Source of the DNA: Photobacterium sp. TLY01
GTDB taxonomy: Bacteria; Pseudomonadota; Gammaproteobacteria; Enterobacterales; Vibrionaceae
DNA: 64,000 bases
Reading direction: 5' to 3'
Assembly (NCBI RefSeq): GCF_021432065.1
Contig: NZ_CP090364.1
Span: 806,001 to 870,000 of the forward strand
Of this stretch, positions 47,809 through 57,824 are shown piece by piece. The position numbers and the translations under genes were made by a program. The notes under the pieces are model-generated. The model was not told the origin of the DNA and searched no databases. It saw only the letters and a program-made list of their open reading frames with translations. Positions within the stretch are counted from its first letter, which is position 1. Each line of letters begins with the position of its first letter.

Positions 47809-47845
47809 GATCTTGTTGTAAATTATTGTTTTTTATTGAGTATTT

Positions 47846-47862
47846 TTGGCATAAAAAGTGCT
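47846..47862 (+). promoter_or_regulatory. Sigma54 promoter of flrBC
   Basis: TTGGCATAAAAAGTGCT has exact GG-N10-GC spacing. FlrA is the expected activator. It rules out the GTG at 47858 as start of flrB, since that codon overlaps the -12 box. Confidence 0.82.
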
Positions 47863-47902
47863 TAATTCATATCACAAAGGACAATGCGAAAATAGGTGCA
47901 AG

Positions 47903-48961
47903 GTGGAAGAAGGGCAGTCTGTCTCCCCGCTGGGAAACCTGAGTCAACAGGTCAGCAGGTACAAGCAAGTGATTGAGGTCATGCCAACCGGTGTGATCCT
48001 GCTCGATGGAATGGGCATGGTGTGTGAAGCCAACCCTGAAGCCGTCCGCCTGTTAGGAGAGCCGCTGGCCGGGGAGCGCTGGCTGGATGTGATACAACGC
48101 GCCTTTGCACCCCAGGAAGACGACGGTCATGAAATTTCTCTGCGCAGCGGTCGCAAAGTTAAACTGGCGATCTCCGCATCAGCCAGCGGACAGCTGATCG
48201 TGATCACCGACATGACAGAAACCCGCCTGCTGCAGTCCCGCTTCAGTGAGATGCAACGTTTATCTTCCCTGGGACGTATGGTGGCCTCGCTGGCGCATCA
48301 GGTCAGAACGCCGCTGTCCAGCGCCATGCTATATGCTGCGAATCTGTCATCACCACAACTGACCGCGCAAACCCGGGACAGATTCCAGACCAAACTGATG
48401 GACAGGCTGCGGGATCTGGAAAAGCAGGTCAATGACATGCTGCTGTTTGCCAAGGGCGGTGATAACAAAGTGGTGGCACCTTTTACGCTCGAAACTCTGT
48501 TCAACGAACTGGACGCCATGATCGAGGCGCAGATCGTCGCGAATCAGGTCGATTTCTCGATTGAGTGTGATGATGAAAGCCCTTGTATTTTGGGGAATGC
48601 GAACGCCCTGGCCAGTGCGATCAGTAATTTGATCACCAATGCGATTCAGATGTCAGGCAAAGCCTGCACCGTCTGTTTATCGGTCCACGGCAACGCCGAT
48701 ATGATCCACCTTAGCGTGACTGATAACGGCCCCGGCATAGCCCCTGAAATGCAGAACAAAGTCTTGGAACCCTTTTTTACCACCCGTCAGCAGGGTACAG
48801 GCCTGGGGCTTGCCGTCGTGCAGATGGTGGCGAAAGCACACAATGGCAGCCTTTCATTGTTTTCGACTGTGGGCGAAGGCGCCACATTTACGCTCAGCCT
48901 GCCCAAGGCAGAAAGTCATGAGCAAGCCGATGAATTAACAGCAACAGGAGACAGGCAATGA
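47903..48961 (+). CDS. flrB: Flagellar sensor histidine kinase FlrB
   Basis: Cytoplasmic kinase that phosphorylates FlrC. A PAS-like domain (about 20-105) precedes the phosphorylated H132 in SLAHQVRTPLSS and an ATPase domain with NLITNAIQ, DNGPGI and GTGLGLAVV. No membrane segment is seen. The GTG at 47903 (TAGG upstream) gives 352 aa and is the best start downstream of the promoter, but it is not certain. The stop overlaps the flrC ATG by four bases. Confidence 0.92.
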   Translation: MEEGQSVSPLGNLSQQVSRYKQVIEVMPTGVILLDGMGMVCEANPEAVRLLGEPLAGERWLDVIQRAFAPQEDDGHEISLRSGRKVKLAISASASGQLIVITDMTETRLLQSRFSEMQRLSSLGRMVASLAHQVRTPLSSAMLYAANLSSPQLTAQTRDRFQTKLMDRLRDLEKQVNDMLLFAKGGDNKVVAPFTLETLFNELDAMIEAQIVANQVDFSIECDDESPCILGNANALASAISNLITNAIQMSGKACTVCLSVHGNADMIHLSVTDNGPGIAPEMQNKVLEPFFTTRQQGTGLGLAVVQMVAKAHNGSLSLFSTVGEGATFTLSLPKAESHEQADELTATGDRQ

Positions 48962-50358
48962 CAAGCCGAGTACTGATCGTTGAGGACGACGAAGGTCTGC
49001 GTGAAGCGTTAGTGGATACTCTGGCGCTGGCCGGTTATCAGTGGCTGGAAGCAGACAGTGCCGAACAAGCCCTGTTGCTGTTGAAATCTGAGCCGGTGGA
49101 TATCGTGGTATCCGATGTTCAGATGGCCGGTATGGACGGACTGGGCCTGCTGCGCAATATCAAGCAACACTGGCCCAAATTACCGGTCTTGCTGATGACG
49201 GCCTATGCCAATATTGAAGATGCTGTGCTGGCAATGAAAGACGGCGCGATTGATTACATGGCTAAGCCTTTTGCACCGGAAGTGCTGTTGAACATGGTGA
49301 GCCGCTACGCCCCCGTGCAGGTGGTCAGCAGTCAGGCTGTAGCCGCCGACGAGAAAAGCCTGAAATTACTGGCGCTGGCGGAAAGAGTGGCACAGACTGA
49401 CGCCAGCGTGATGGTACTCGGGCCGAGTGGTTCGGGCAAAGAAGTCATGTCGCGATACATTCATGAGCACTCACTGCGTCGTGAAGGGCCTTTTATCGCG
49501 ATCAACTGTGCCGCGATTCCTGACAATATGCTCGAAGCAACCTTGTTTGGTTATGAAAAAGGTGCCTTTACCGGCGCCGTTCAGGCTTGCCCCGGCAAAT
49601 TTGAGCAGGCACAGGGCGGGACCATCTTGCTCGATGAGATCAGTGAGATGGATCTGAACCTGCAGGCAAAACTGCTGCGCGTCTTGCAAGAGCGCGAAGT
49701 CGAACGTCTGGGCAGCAGGAAAAGTATCAAGCTGGATGTGCGGGTGCTGGCCACCAGTAACCGGGACCTGAAACAATACGTGGCGGAAGGAAATTTCCGG
49801 GAGGATTTGTACTATCGCCTGAATGTTTTTCCGCTGGTCTGGCCGTCGCTGTCTGAACGTCCGGGCGATATCATGCCGTTGGCCAGCCACCTGGCCGAGC
49901 GGCATTGCAAGAAACAGGGCATGCCATCGCCGGTCTTTTCTGCCGCCGCGCAAGCCAAACTGCTGCAGTATGGCTGGCCGGGCAATGTCAGGGAACTGGA
50001 TAATGTGGTCCAGCGGGCACTGATTCTGGCCGGTGATGCCGACATCGGTGGCGAGCATATTCTGCTGGAAGGCATGGACTGGATGGATTCACACAGCCTG
50101 CAGCACGCGATTAGTCTCACTCCGGTGGCATCGCAGGAAGTGAACGACACACAGGTCCATGTGATACCACCGGGCGTGGCAGGGGCGGACAGCCTGGGCA
50201 GCGAACTTCGCGAACAGGAGTTTGCCATTATTCTGGAAGCCATCCAGGCCTGTGACGGCAAACGAAAAGAAGTGGCCGAGCGATTAGGCATCAGTCCGCG
50301 TACGCTCAGGTATAAATTAGCCAAGATGCGGGATGCCGGAATCGAGATCCCAGTTTGA
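48958..50358 (+). CDS. flrC: Sigma54-dependent response regulator FlrC
   Basis: Activator of class III flagellar genes, 466 aa. The receiver domain has D53 in VVSDVQMAGMDG plus T81 and K103. The AAA+ domain has Walker A GPSGSGK (155-161) and the sigma54 loop GAFTGA (202-207). A Fis-type helix-turn-helix (RKEVAERLGISPRTLRYKLA) ends the protein. It is coupled to flrB by a 4-base overlap. Confidence 0.97.
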   Translation: MTSRVLIVEDDEGLREALVDTLALAGYQWLEADSAEQALLLLKSEPVDIVVSDVQMAGMDGLGLLRNIKQHWPKLPVLLMTAYANIEDAVLAMKDGAIDYMAKPFAPEVLLNMVSRYAPVQVVSSQAVAADEKSLKLLALAERVAQTDASVMVLGPSGSGKEVMSRYIHEHSLRREGPFIAINCAAIPDNMLEATLFGYEKGAFTGAVQACPGKFEQAQGGTILLDEISEMDLNLQAKLLRVLQEREVERLGSRKSIKLDVRVLATSNRDLKQYVAEGNFREDLYYRLNVFPLVWPSLSERPGDIMPLASHLAERHCKKQGMPSPVFSAAAQAKLLQYGWPGNVRELDNVVQRALILAGDADIGGEHILLEGMDWMDSHSLQHAISLTPVASQEVNDTQVHVIPPGVAGADSLGSELREQEFAIILEAIQACDGKRKEVAERLGISPRTLRYKLAKMRDAGIEIPV

Positions 50359-50394
50359 CCATAAATGCGGAATTAACAGATTAATTTCATATTT

Positions 50395-50411
50395 TTGGCG
50401 TTAAGCTTGCA
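50395..50411 (+). promoter_or_regulatory. Sigma54 promoter of the fliE operon
   Basis: TTGGCGTTAAGCTTGCA has exact GG-N10-GC spacing and a perfect -12. It lies 65 bases before the fliE ATG, just after flrC. Confidence 0.83.
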
Positions 50412-50475
50412 CAACTTTATCTTTTACGATGCGATTCATATAGATTGTGTCAAAAAAGTACCACGGAGATAGTCG

Positions 50476-50787
50476 ATGAAAGTCAACGGATTTATGTCAG
50501 AAATGCAGGCAATGAAAATGGAAGCCAGCAATGCGTCACGTCCGGCGACTGGCGCGAAGGTCAGTGCTGATTTTGGTGCAGCCCTGCAAGATGCAATACA
50601 GACGGTAAACGGATTACAGAATACATCCAGTGAGATGACCAGCCGTTTTGATCAGGGCGATCGCAGTATTTCGCTGTCAGATGTCATGATCGCGCGCAAT
50701 AAATCCAGCGTGGCTTTCGAAGCAACCGTTCAGGTAAGAAATAAGCTGGTTGAAGCTTATAAAGAACTGATGAATATGCCGGTTTAA
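50476..50787 (+). CDS. fliE: Flagellar hook-basal body protein FliE
   Basis: Small helical adaptor of 103 aa linking the MS ring to the rod. The C-terminal SLSDVMIARNKSSVAFEATV and QVRNKLVEAYKELMNMPV are diagnostic. It is the first gene of fliEFGHIJ. GGAG precedes the ATG. Confidence 0.96.
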   Translation: MKVNGFMSEMQAMKMEASNASRPATGAKVSADFGAALQDAIQTVNGLQNTSSEMTSRFDQGDRSISLSDVMIARNKSSVAFEATVQVRNKLVEAYKELMNMPV

Positions 50788-50803
50788 TTCAGGAATTAAG
50801 TGA

Positions 50804-52546
50804 GTGTCGGAACAAACCTCCAACGAACTCGCCATAGCGGGTAGTGCTGCAGTCCCTGTCGCTGGTAACAACGACCTGGATATGCAAAATCCGGATCTTG
50901 AAGAGAAGAGTGCCAGCACGCGTGTTGACAGCATGCTGGGCAATCTTGATTTGCTGCGTCAGATCATTCTGGTGCTGTCAGTGGCGATTTGTGTCGCCTT
51001 GATTGTGCTGGTTGTCGCCTGGCTGAAAGAACCGGAAATGCGCCCGCTGGGTAATTTTTCCACTGAAGAGCTGATCCCGATTCTGGATCATTTCGACCAG
51101 AAGCAAATTGAGTATCAACTGGAAGGCAACACCATCAGAGTGCCTGCCGATCAGTACGGTGCGCTCAAGCTGGAGCTGACCCGCGCAGGTCTGAACAACC
51201 CGACGGCGGAAGGGGATGATATCCTGCTGCAGGATATGGGATTTGGGGTGTCGCAACGGCTTGAACAAGAGCGGCTGAAACTGAGCCGTGAACGTCAGCT
51301 GGCAAGAGCCATCGAGCAGATCAGACAGGTGCGCAAAGCCCAGGTACTGCTGGCGATGCCAAAGCAAAGTGTCTTTGTCCGTCATAATCAGGAAGCGACG
51401 GCCAGTGTCTTTTTGACCCTGGGTACGGGCGGCACACTGGGTCAGCAGGAAGTGGACTCGATTGTTGATATGGTCTCTACCGCTGTCCCTGGTCTGAAAC
51501 CAAGCCGCGTCACAGTGACCGATCAGCATGGTCGATTGCTCAGCTCTGGTACCGAAGACCCGGCAGCGACGGCACGCCGGAAAGAATACGAACTGGAGCG
51601 CAAACAAGAGCAAGCCTTGCGTGAAAAGATAGATGCCATCTTAATTCCTGTTCTGGGACTGGGCAATTACACCTCTCAGGTCGATGTCTCGATGGACTTC
51701 AGTGCCCAGGAAGAAACACAAAAACGTTTTGATCCCAATACGCCGTCAACCCGCAGTGAATATACGCTGGAAGATTACAACAATGGTCAGGCTGTGGCGG
51801 GTATTCCGGGCGCCCTGAGTAATCAGCCGCCACAGGATTCTGCCATACCTCAGGACGTGATTGATCTGCAAACCGGCAAGAGTGGTAACGGCTCGGTGCA
51901 CCGTGAGGCAACGCGAAACTTTGAGCTGGATACCACGATTCGTCATAAGCGTTCGCAAACCGGCACGATCAGTCGTCAGACGGTTTCGGTGGCGGTCAAT
52001 TACAAGTCGCAGCTTAATCCGGAAACCGGCGAAATGACTCGCATCCCGGTGACAGAGGAAGAGCTGGTGAAAATCCGTCGTCTGCTGATGGGCGGGGTCG
52101 GCTTCCTGCAGGATCGCGGCGATATGCTGGAAGTGATTTCTGTACCTTTCGCCACCCAGGAGCAGGAACGTATTGTTGACTTGCCTATCTGGGAGCACCC
52201 GAATTTCAATACCTGGGTACGCTGGCTGGCGGCGGCGCTGGTGATCATTGTGGTACTGATGGTGCTGGTGCGTCCTGCGATGCGCAAACTGCTCTATCCG
52301 AATCAGGCTGCCGATGGCACTCCGTTGGATGAGAATGGCATGCCTATCCTGGCGGGGGACGGCTCAGAACTGATCGGGGCCGATCTGGACGGTGTCGACG
52401 GTATTGATTTAACCAATAACAACCTGGATCTGCCAAATCTGCACAAAGATGACGACTTGCTGAAAGCTGTGCGTGCGCTGGTGGCCAACGAACCGGATCT
52501 GGCGGCTCAGGTTGTGAAGAACTGGGTATACGAAGATGGCAAATGA
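50804..52546 (+). CDS. fliF: Flagellar MS-ring protein FliF
   Basis: Inner-membrane ring of 580 aa that founds the basal body. Two membrane helices (about 50-70 and 467-487) flank a large periplasmic region. The C-terminal cytoplasmic tail binds FliG. The start is a GTG at 50804 with AGGA upstream. The end overlaps the fliG start by 11 bases. Confidence 0.97.
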   Translation: MSEQTSNELAIAGSAAVPVAGNNDLDMQNPDLEEKSASTRVDSMLGNLDLLRQIILVLSVAICVALIVLVVAWLKEPEMRPLGNFSTEELIPILDHFDQKQIEYQLEGNTIRVPADQYGALKLELTRAGLNNPTAEGDDILLQDMGFGVSQRLEQERLKLSRERQLARAIEQIRQVRKAQVLLAMPKQSVFVRHNQEATASVFLTLGTGGTLGQQEVDSIVDMVSTAVPGLKPSRVTVTDQHGRLLSSGTEDPAATARRKEYELERKQEQALREKIDAILIPVLGLGNYTSQVDVSMDFSAQEETQKRFDPNTPSTRSEYTLEDYNNGQAVAGIPGALSNQPPQDSAIPQDVIDLQTGKSGNGSVHREATRNFELDTTIRHKRSQTGTISRQTVSVAVNYKSQLNPETGEMTRIPVTEEELVKIRRLLMGGVGFLQDRGDMLEVISVPFATQEQERIVDLPIWEHPNFNTWVRWLAAALVIIVVLMVLVRPAMRKLLYPNQAADGTPLDENGMPILAGDGSELIGADLDGVDGIDLTNNNLDLPNLHKDDDLLKAVRALVANEPDLAAQVVKNWVYEDGK

Positions 52547-53579
52547 AGTCGCGACGACAGATGAAAAACCGTTTGACATTAATAGCTTAAGTGGAACGGA
52601 TAAAGCGGCCATCCTGTTGCTCAGTCTGAATGAACAGGATGCGGCTTCTATCATCCGTCATTTGGAGCCCAAGCAGGTCCAGCGTGTGGGCGGGGCCATG
52701 GCCAGTATGAAGGAACTGAGCAATGACAAGGTCACGGCTGTGCACCGTCAGTTCCTGACCGATATCCAGAAATACACCAGCATTGGCATGGGTAGCGCCG
52801 ACTTCGTCCGCAATACCCTGATCGCTGCGCTGGGTGAAGATAAAGCCAATAATCTGGTGGATCAGATCCTGATGGGCAGTGGCTCCCGCGGCCTGGATTC
52901 TCTCAAATGGATGGATCCGCGTCAGGTGGCCAGCATCATTCTCAATGAACACCCGCAGATCCAGACCATTGTCCTGTCGTATCTGGATCCCGAGCAATCG
53001 GCTGAGATTTTATCTCAGTTCCCTGAGCGCGTGCGTCTGGATCTGATGATGCGAATTGCCAATCTGGAAGAAGTTCAGCCGGCAGCTCTGCATGAACTGA
53101 ACGATATCATGGAGAAACAGTTCGCCGGTCAGGCGGGCGCCCAGGCCGCGAAAATTGGCGGCATGAAGGCTGCCGCCGATATCATGAACTACCTCGACAA
53201 CAACATCGAAGGTCTGCTGATGGATCAGATCCGTGAGAACGACGAAGAAATGGCCGTACAGATCGAAGACCTGATGTTTGTGTTCGAGAACCTGGCTGAA
53301 GTCGACGATCGGGGGATTCAGAGCCTGCTGCGGGAAGTGCCTCAGGAGCTGCTGCAAAAAGCGCTCAAAGGGGCCGACGATATGCTGCGCGAGAAAATCA
53401 TGCGCAATATGTCCAAGCGTGCATCTGAACTGCTGATGGATGACCTTGAAGCGATGGGGCCGATCCGTGTCTCTGATGTGGAAGCGGCACAGAAAGAAAT
53501 TCTGTCCATTGCCCGTCGTCTGTCTGAAGCCGGTGAGCTGATGCTGAACGGTGGTGGTGGCCAGGATGAATACCTCTAA
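52536..53579 (+). CDS. fliG: Flagellar motor switch protein FliG
   Basis: Rotor protein of 347 aa that meets the stator and sets torque. The N-terminal LSGTDKAAILLLSLNEQDAA binds FliF. The C-terminal domain carries the charged helix (DDMLREKIMRNMSKRASELL) that interacts with the stator. The overlap with fliF implies coupled translation. Confidence 0.97.
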   Translation: MANEVATTDEKPFDINSLSGTDKAAILLLSLNEQDAASIIRHLEPKQVQRVGGAMASMKELSNDKVTAVHRQFLTDIQKYTSIGMGSADFVRNTLIAALGEDKANNLVDQILMGSGSRGLDSLKWMDPRQVASIILNEHPQIQTIVLSYLDPEQSAEILSQFPERVRLDLMMRIANLEEVQPAALHELNDIMEKQFAGQAGAQAAKIGGMKAAADIMNYLDNNIEGLLMDQIRENDEEMAVQIEDLMFVFENLAEVDDRGIQSLLREVPQELLQKALKGADDMLREKIMRNMSKRASELLMDDLEAMGPIRVSDVEAAQKEILSIARRLSEAGELMLNGGGGQDEYL

Positions 53580-53597
53580 TTCAGCCGGGGAAGCGCA

Positions 53598-54413
53598 ATG
53601 ACGATTGAACGCCGTCGGGGCTTTGTCCGTCTGAGTGGCCATCAGGCGGAAGAACTGGAACGCTGGGCTTATCCCGATTATACGGATGAAGATCAGGGTC
53701 CGGTTGAAAACGCGTTAAATTATGATCCGGGCTGGCGCCCCAGAGAAATGCCGGATGAAGAGCAAGCGCCTCAGCCATTAACGGCGGCGGATCTGGACGA
53801 AATCCGCCAGTCTGCCTACGAAGAAGGACTGGCCGAAGGCCGGGCTGCCGGTCATGCCGAAGGTTTCGAAGCCGGTCATCAGGAAGGTGTCTCAGCGGGT
53901 CATCAGGAAGGACTGGCCGCTGGCCGGGAAGAAGGGCTGGCAGACGGACAGGGCATTATTGAGCAGCATGTGGCTCATTTAACACAGGTTTTTGACAAAC
54001 TCGCCCAACCGCTCCAGCAGGTCGATCAACAGGTAGAAAGCCAGCTGGTGGACATGGTCAGCGTGTTGACCCGTGAACTCATCCGGGTTGAAGTACAAAC
54101 CAATCCGCAGGTGATTCTGTCCACCTTACGAGAAGCGATTGCAACCCTGCCTATGGCTGCTCAGTCTGTTACAGTGCAGCTGCATCCGGAGGATCTGGCG
54201 CTGGTGAGCGCGGCATACAGTCAGCAGGAACTCGATAACCGTCGCTGGCAGTTGCAGGCAGAGCCCGGTCTTGAGCGTGGTGACGTTCAGCTCAGTGCCG
54301 GTGATTCTGCGGTGGATTATCGGATGGAAGATCGCATTCGCCACCTGCTGAACCAGTTTCTGGGCATGAATCAGCGTCCGGCTGACGTTTCAGCACAGGA
54401 TACCGTGGAATGA
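53598..54413 (+). CDS. fliH: Flagellar export apparatus protein FliH
   Basis: Regulator of the FliI ATPase, 271 aa. The middle (about 75-120) is a run of Glu/Gly/His repeats of the AxxxG/GxxxG kind ([10 protein letters not shown] and similar), a known FliH feature. The C-terminal part resembles ATP-synthase delta/b subunits. The last four bases overlap fliI. Confidence 0.94.
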   Translation: MTIERRRGFVRLSGHQAEELERWAYPDYTDEDQGPVENALNYDPGWRPREMPDEEQAPQPLTAADLDEIRQSAYEEGLAEGRAAGHAEGFEAGHQEGVSAGHQEGLAAGREEGLADGQGIIEQHVAHLTQVFDKLAQPLQQVDQQVESQLVDMVSVLTRELIRVEVQTNPQVILSTLREAIATLPMAAQSVTVQLHPEDLALVSAAYSQQELDNRRWQLQAEPGLERGDVQLSAGDSAVDYRMEDRIRHLLNQFLGMNQRPADVSAQDTVE

Positions 54414-55726
54414 CCCTGTCGCAACGGCTGGGTAGCTACCGTTTACAGGGGCTGGCCTGTCGCCCCGTCGCCTCCGGACGTTTAGTGCGTGTGGTGGGTT
54501 TAACCCTGGAAGCCATTGGCTGCCGGGCGCCGGTTGGCAGTGTGTGTCGTGTCGAAGCGGTACAGGGCAATATCGAAGCCGAAGTTGTCGGCTTTAGTGG
54601 TGACACCCTGTACCTGATGCCCAGTGAACAACTGACCGGGGTGATGCCCGGTGCGAAAGTCACACCTGTGATGAGCGACGGCGGCCTGCCGGTCGGTCCT
54701 GAGTTACTGGGCCGGGTGATTGACGGCATGGGCAACCCCCTCGATGGTAAAGGACCGATTTATACCTCGGCCCGTGCCGCACTGAATGCGGAACCGATTA
54801 ATCCTCTTGCAAGAAAACCGATCAGTGAACCGCTGGATGTCGGGCTAAAAGCCATCAATGGCCTGCTGACCGTCGGTAAAGGCCAGCGAATTGGCCTGTT
54901 TGCCGGTTCCGGGGTGGGCAAGTCTGTCACCCTGGGCATGATGACCCGGGGCACCACGGCGCAAGTGGTGGTGGTCGGACTGATTGGTGAGCGTGGCCGC
55001 GAAGTCAGAGAATTTATTGATGAGATCTTAGGGGAAGAAGGCCGCCAGCGTGCGGTCGTGGTGGCCGCCCCGGCGGATGCCTCCCCGCTGATGCGCCTGA
55101 AAGGGTGCCAGACCGCCCTGACCGTAGCGGAATATTTCCGCGACCAAGGTTTAGATGTGCTCCTGCTGATGGACTCGCTCACCCGCTTTGCTCAGGCGCA
55201 GCGTGAAATTGCCCTGTCGATTGGCGAACCACCGGCCACCAAAGGGTATCCACCCTCTGTCTTTGCCAAACTCCCGGCTCTGGTTGAACGCGCTGGCAAT
55301 GGTGGTGATCATCAGGGGTCAATCACGGCTTTCTTTACGGTGCTGACCGAAGGTGATGATTTACAGGACCCGATTGCCGATGCATCACGAGCGATTCTTG
55401 ACGGTCATATCGTGCTGTCACGTGAGATGGCCGACGCCGGTCATTATCCGGCGATTGATGTTGAGCGCTCTGTCAGCCGCGTCATGCCGGCTATTGTTGA
55501 TGAAGAGCAGATGCTGATGTCGAAAGCCGTCCGGCAAATCTTGTCTGTTTGCCGTAAAAATCAGGATCTAGTGTCTATCGGTGCCTATAAGCCGGGGTCT
55601 GATCCGGCGATTGATCAGGCATTTACCCTAAAGCCCAGATTGGATCAGTACTTGCAACAAAGTATGAAAGAGTCAGTTCCCTATGACATGTGCGTCAATA
55701 TGCTGCGATCTACACTGGGAGCCTGA
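54410..55726 (+). CDS. fliI: Flagellum-specific ATPase FliI
   Basis: Hexameric ATPase of 438 aa that powers unloading of export substrates. Walker A is AGSGVGKS (165-172) and Walker B lies in [19 protein letters not shown]. It is related to the beta subunit of F1-ATPase. The start overlaps fliH. Confidence 0.97.
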   Translation: MTLSQRLGSYRLQGLACRPVASGRLVRVVGLTLEAIGCRAPVGSVCRVEAVQGNIEAEVVGFSGDTLYLMPSEQLTGVMPGAKVTPVMSDGGLPVGPELLGRVIDGMGNPLDGKGPIYTSARAALNAEPINPLARKPISEPLDVGLKAINGLLTVGKGQRIGLFAGSGVGKSVTLGMMTRGTTAQVVVVGLIGERGREVREFIDEILGEEGRQRAVVVAAPADASPLMRLKGCQTALTVAEYFRDQGLDVLLLMDSLTRFAQAQREIALSIGEPPATKGYPPSVFAKLPALVERAGNGGDHQGSITAFFTVLTEGDDLQDPIADASRAILDGHIVLSREMADAGHYPAIDVERSVSRVMPAIVDEEQMLMSKAVRQILSVCRKNQDLVSIGAYKPGSDPAIDQAFTLKPRLDQYLQQSMKESVPYDMCVNMLRSTLGA

Positions 55727-55762
55727 GTATGAAACCAATAAGCCATCTGGCCGGAGGCACTG

Positions 55763-56203
55763 ATGTCTGATCAGGCTCTGACCCTGATACTTGAACAGGT
55801 CAAAGACAAAGAACATCAAGCATTTCTGGCACTCCAGCAGGCCAAGCGGGAGCTGGACAGCTTTTACCAGCAGCGCGAACAAATTGAAAAGTACCGCTAC
55901 GATTACTGCCAGCAATTGACCGAGCGGGGTCTGAATGGCCTGACGGCCAGTCAGTTCAGCCATCTGCATAAGTTTCTGGGCCAGCTAGACGAAACTCTGG
56001 TTCAGCAGGGAGCGGCCGGCCGAGAATTTGAACGCCAGGCAGAGCAATGCGCTGAGTTGTGGCAACAGGCCCGGACTGAGCGAAAGTCCGTTGAATGGCT
56101 GCTGGAAAAAAAACACACAGAGCGGGAGCAGCGTCTGGCTCGTCAGGAGCAAAAATTAATGGATGAGTTTGCCACGCTGCAATCTGCCCGCCGCCGGTGT
56201 TAA
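55763..56203 (+). CDS. fliJ: Flagellar export protein FliJ
   Basis: Coiled-coil stalk of the export ATPase, 146 aa, nearly all helix with many Gln, Glu and Arg. GGAGG lies before the ATG. It is last in fliEFGHIJ. A 13-codon open frame (55729-55770) overlaps its start. Confidence 0.92.
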   Translation: MSDQALTLILEQVKDKEHQAFLALQQAKRELDSFYQQREQIEKYRYDYCQQLTERGLNGLTASQFSHLHKFLGQLDETLVQQGAAGREFERQAEQCAELWQQARTERKSVEWLLEKKHTEREQRLARQEQKLMDEFATLQSARRRC

Positions 56204-56228
56204 CGGCTGATTGCCGCTGTCTTAATAG

Positions 56229-56245
56229 CTGGTTCACTTCTTGCA
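56229..56245 (+). promoter_or_regulatory. Probable sigma54 promoter of fliK-flhB
   Basis: CTGGTTCACTTCTTGCA has a perfect -12 (TTGCA) and exact GG-N10-GC spacing, but only TGG of the -24 box. It lies 57 bases before the fliK ATG. Confidence 0.5.
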
Positions 56246-56301
56246 TGGTCTTGGGTATATCCACGACTTTGGTCGTCAAATAATTGTCAGTGTAGGTAGT
56301 T

Positions 56302-57753
56302 ATGAAACCGTCCAGCAGCATTTCTGTCGATTTTAGTACGCCCGGACCTTCCGTCCGGCCGGGTAAGCCTGCTCGTTCTGACAGCCGTGAAGATACAGGA
56401 TTATCGGGTTTTTCATCACGACTTGAATCTGCCGTTCACAGCGAAAACAAGACGCGGAGTCAGCGTCAAAAAATTGAATCGTCTGCTGTGCAGCCGGCGA
56501 AATCCAGCGACAAAACAGCGCAGGCACATCAGGCGAAAGACGCTCAGCGGCAAGAAAGTGCAGAGCAAGCCGCAGCGGAGAAACCATCGGAAACCGCGGC
56601 TGATAGCAACCAGACAGTGGCACATGAAACGCCTGAGTCTGAGAGTGCGGAAGAAAGTATCCGCGCTGAGGCTGAGGCTCTGTTAGACCGGCTCAATGCC
56701 TCCAGCCAGCAACTGCAGGTGGCAACAGATGGCAAAGAATTGCCACCTGAGTCTGAAAGCAGTGACGTGCAAGGGGCAGATGTCGCCTTATTATCGGCAG
56801 GCGTCCCTCTGCAATCTGGAGCTCAGGCGCAAAATGCTGACATGTCTGAGGCCGGAGATGAGCTGAGTGCGGCTGGCGGGCAATCGGGTAAGCTTTCCGA
56901 GATGCTGGCCGCAGTCAGCAAAGGGACGGCGTCTGATGGGAAAGGTCAGGGTGAGAAGCCTGATCTGACACGCGTGGCAGGTTCAGTTCAGTCGGCCATT
57001 CAGGGCGACGCTGCGACGGGCAGCGAAGGAGATGCGCAACCAGACTGGCTCAGTGATGCCATTGCCCGGTTGTCAGCCTCCGCCAAAGGCGGGGAAGCAG
57101 GCACGGCTGACACGACTCATGCGAATCAGGCGGGAGCGGGTCAACCTGGTGTCTCCGCTTCACTTCAGGCCGCTTTGTCTGATGCCGGGCTGCAGATGGA
57201 GTCGGTGCAAAAAGACGCTCTGGCGACCGGGACGGCATCCGGCACCAATGCGATTACCGGCCAGTCTACTTCACTGGCTGCGATGCAGCGGGCTGAAGCA
57301 CAGACGCAGCCCACCGCACTGCCATTACAAAAAGAGATGGCGGGTGAGCAACTGGCGGAGCGGGTGCAGATGCTGATGAGTAAAAACCTCAAGCATGTCG
57401 ATATTCGTCTGGATCCGCCCGAACTGGGCCGGATGCAGATCAAACTGGCCATCAATAACGACCAGGCCTCAGTCCAGTTTCAGGTCGGCAACGCGCAGAC
57501 CCGGGATTTGATTGAACAGGCGATGCCGCGATTACGGGAACTGCTGCAGCAACAAGGCATTCAGTTAACTCAGGGCAGTGTGCAACAGGACAGCAATCCG
57601 CAGTTTGCCGGCCAGCATTCCGGCTCACAACCGGGTGAAGAAGGCATGGCCAGAGGCGGCCAGAACGGCCAGTCGCAGCAGGATGATGACGATGCTCATG
57701 CGATTGCCGTGACTGTCAGTGAGCAAAGCGACGGCATTGATTATTATGCATAA
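56302..57753 (+). CDS. fliK: Flagellar hook-length control protein FliK
   Basis: Molecular ruler of 483 aa that ends hook export and switches FlhB to filament proteins. A long low-complexity N-terminal part rich in Ala, Glu, Ser and Gln precedes the conserved C-terminal domain with HVDIRLDPPELGRMQIKL (about 365-382). The final part is glutamine-rich. Confidence 0.94.
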   Translation: MKPSSSISVDFSTPGPSVRPGKPARSDSREDTGLSGFSSRLESAVHSENKTRSQRQKIESSAVQPAKSSDKTAQAHQAKDAQRQESAEQAAAEKPSETAADSNQTVAHETPESESAEESIRAEAEALLDRLNASSQQLQVATDGKELPPESESSDVQGADVALLSAGVPLQSGAQAQNADMSEAGDELSAAGGQSGKLSEMLAAVSKGTASDGKGQGEKPDLTRVAGSVQSAIQGDAATGSEGDAQPDWLSDAIARLSASAKGGEAGTADTTHANQAGAGQPGVSASLQAALSDAGLQMESVQKDALATGTASGTNAITGQSTSLAAMQRAEAQTQPTALPLQKEMAGEQLAERVQMLMSKNLKHVDIRLDPPELGRMQIKLAINNDQASVQFQVGNAQTRDLIEQAMPRLRELLQQQGIQLTQGSVQQDSNPQFAGQHSGSQPGEEGMARGGQNGQSQQDDDDAHAIAVTVSEQSDGIDYYA

Positions 57754-57824
57754 CCCCCGGCGGCGCAGCGGGTATGTTGCGACAACCAAATGACGATGAT
57801 TGACCCGTGAAGGGAATGGGAAAT

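Noticed and set aside
50978..51613. Open frame of 211 codons antisense to fliF
   Set aside because: No start signal or recognisable domain; fliF on the plus strand is certain.
53010..53642. Open frame of 210 codons antisense to fliG
   Set aside because: Codon bias artefact opposite fliG; high His and Phe content.
53820..53955. Repetitive Glu/Gly/His coding segment that looks like a tandem repeat
   Set aside because: It is the normal GxxxG-type repeat of FliH, not an independent element.
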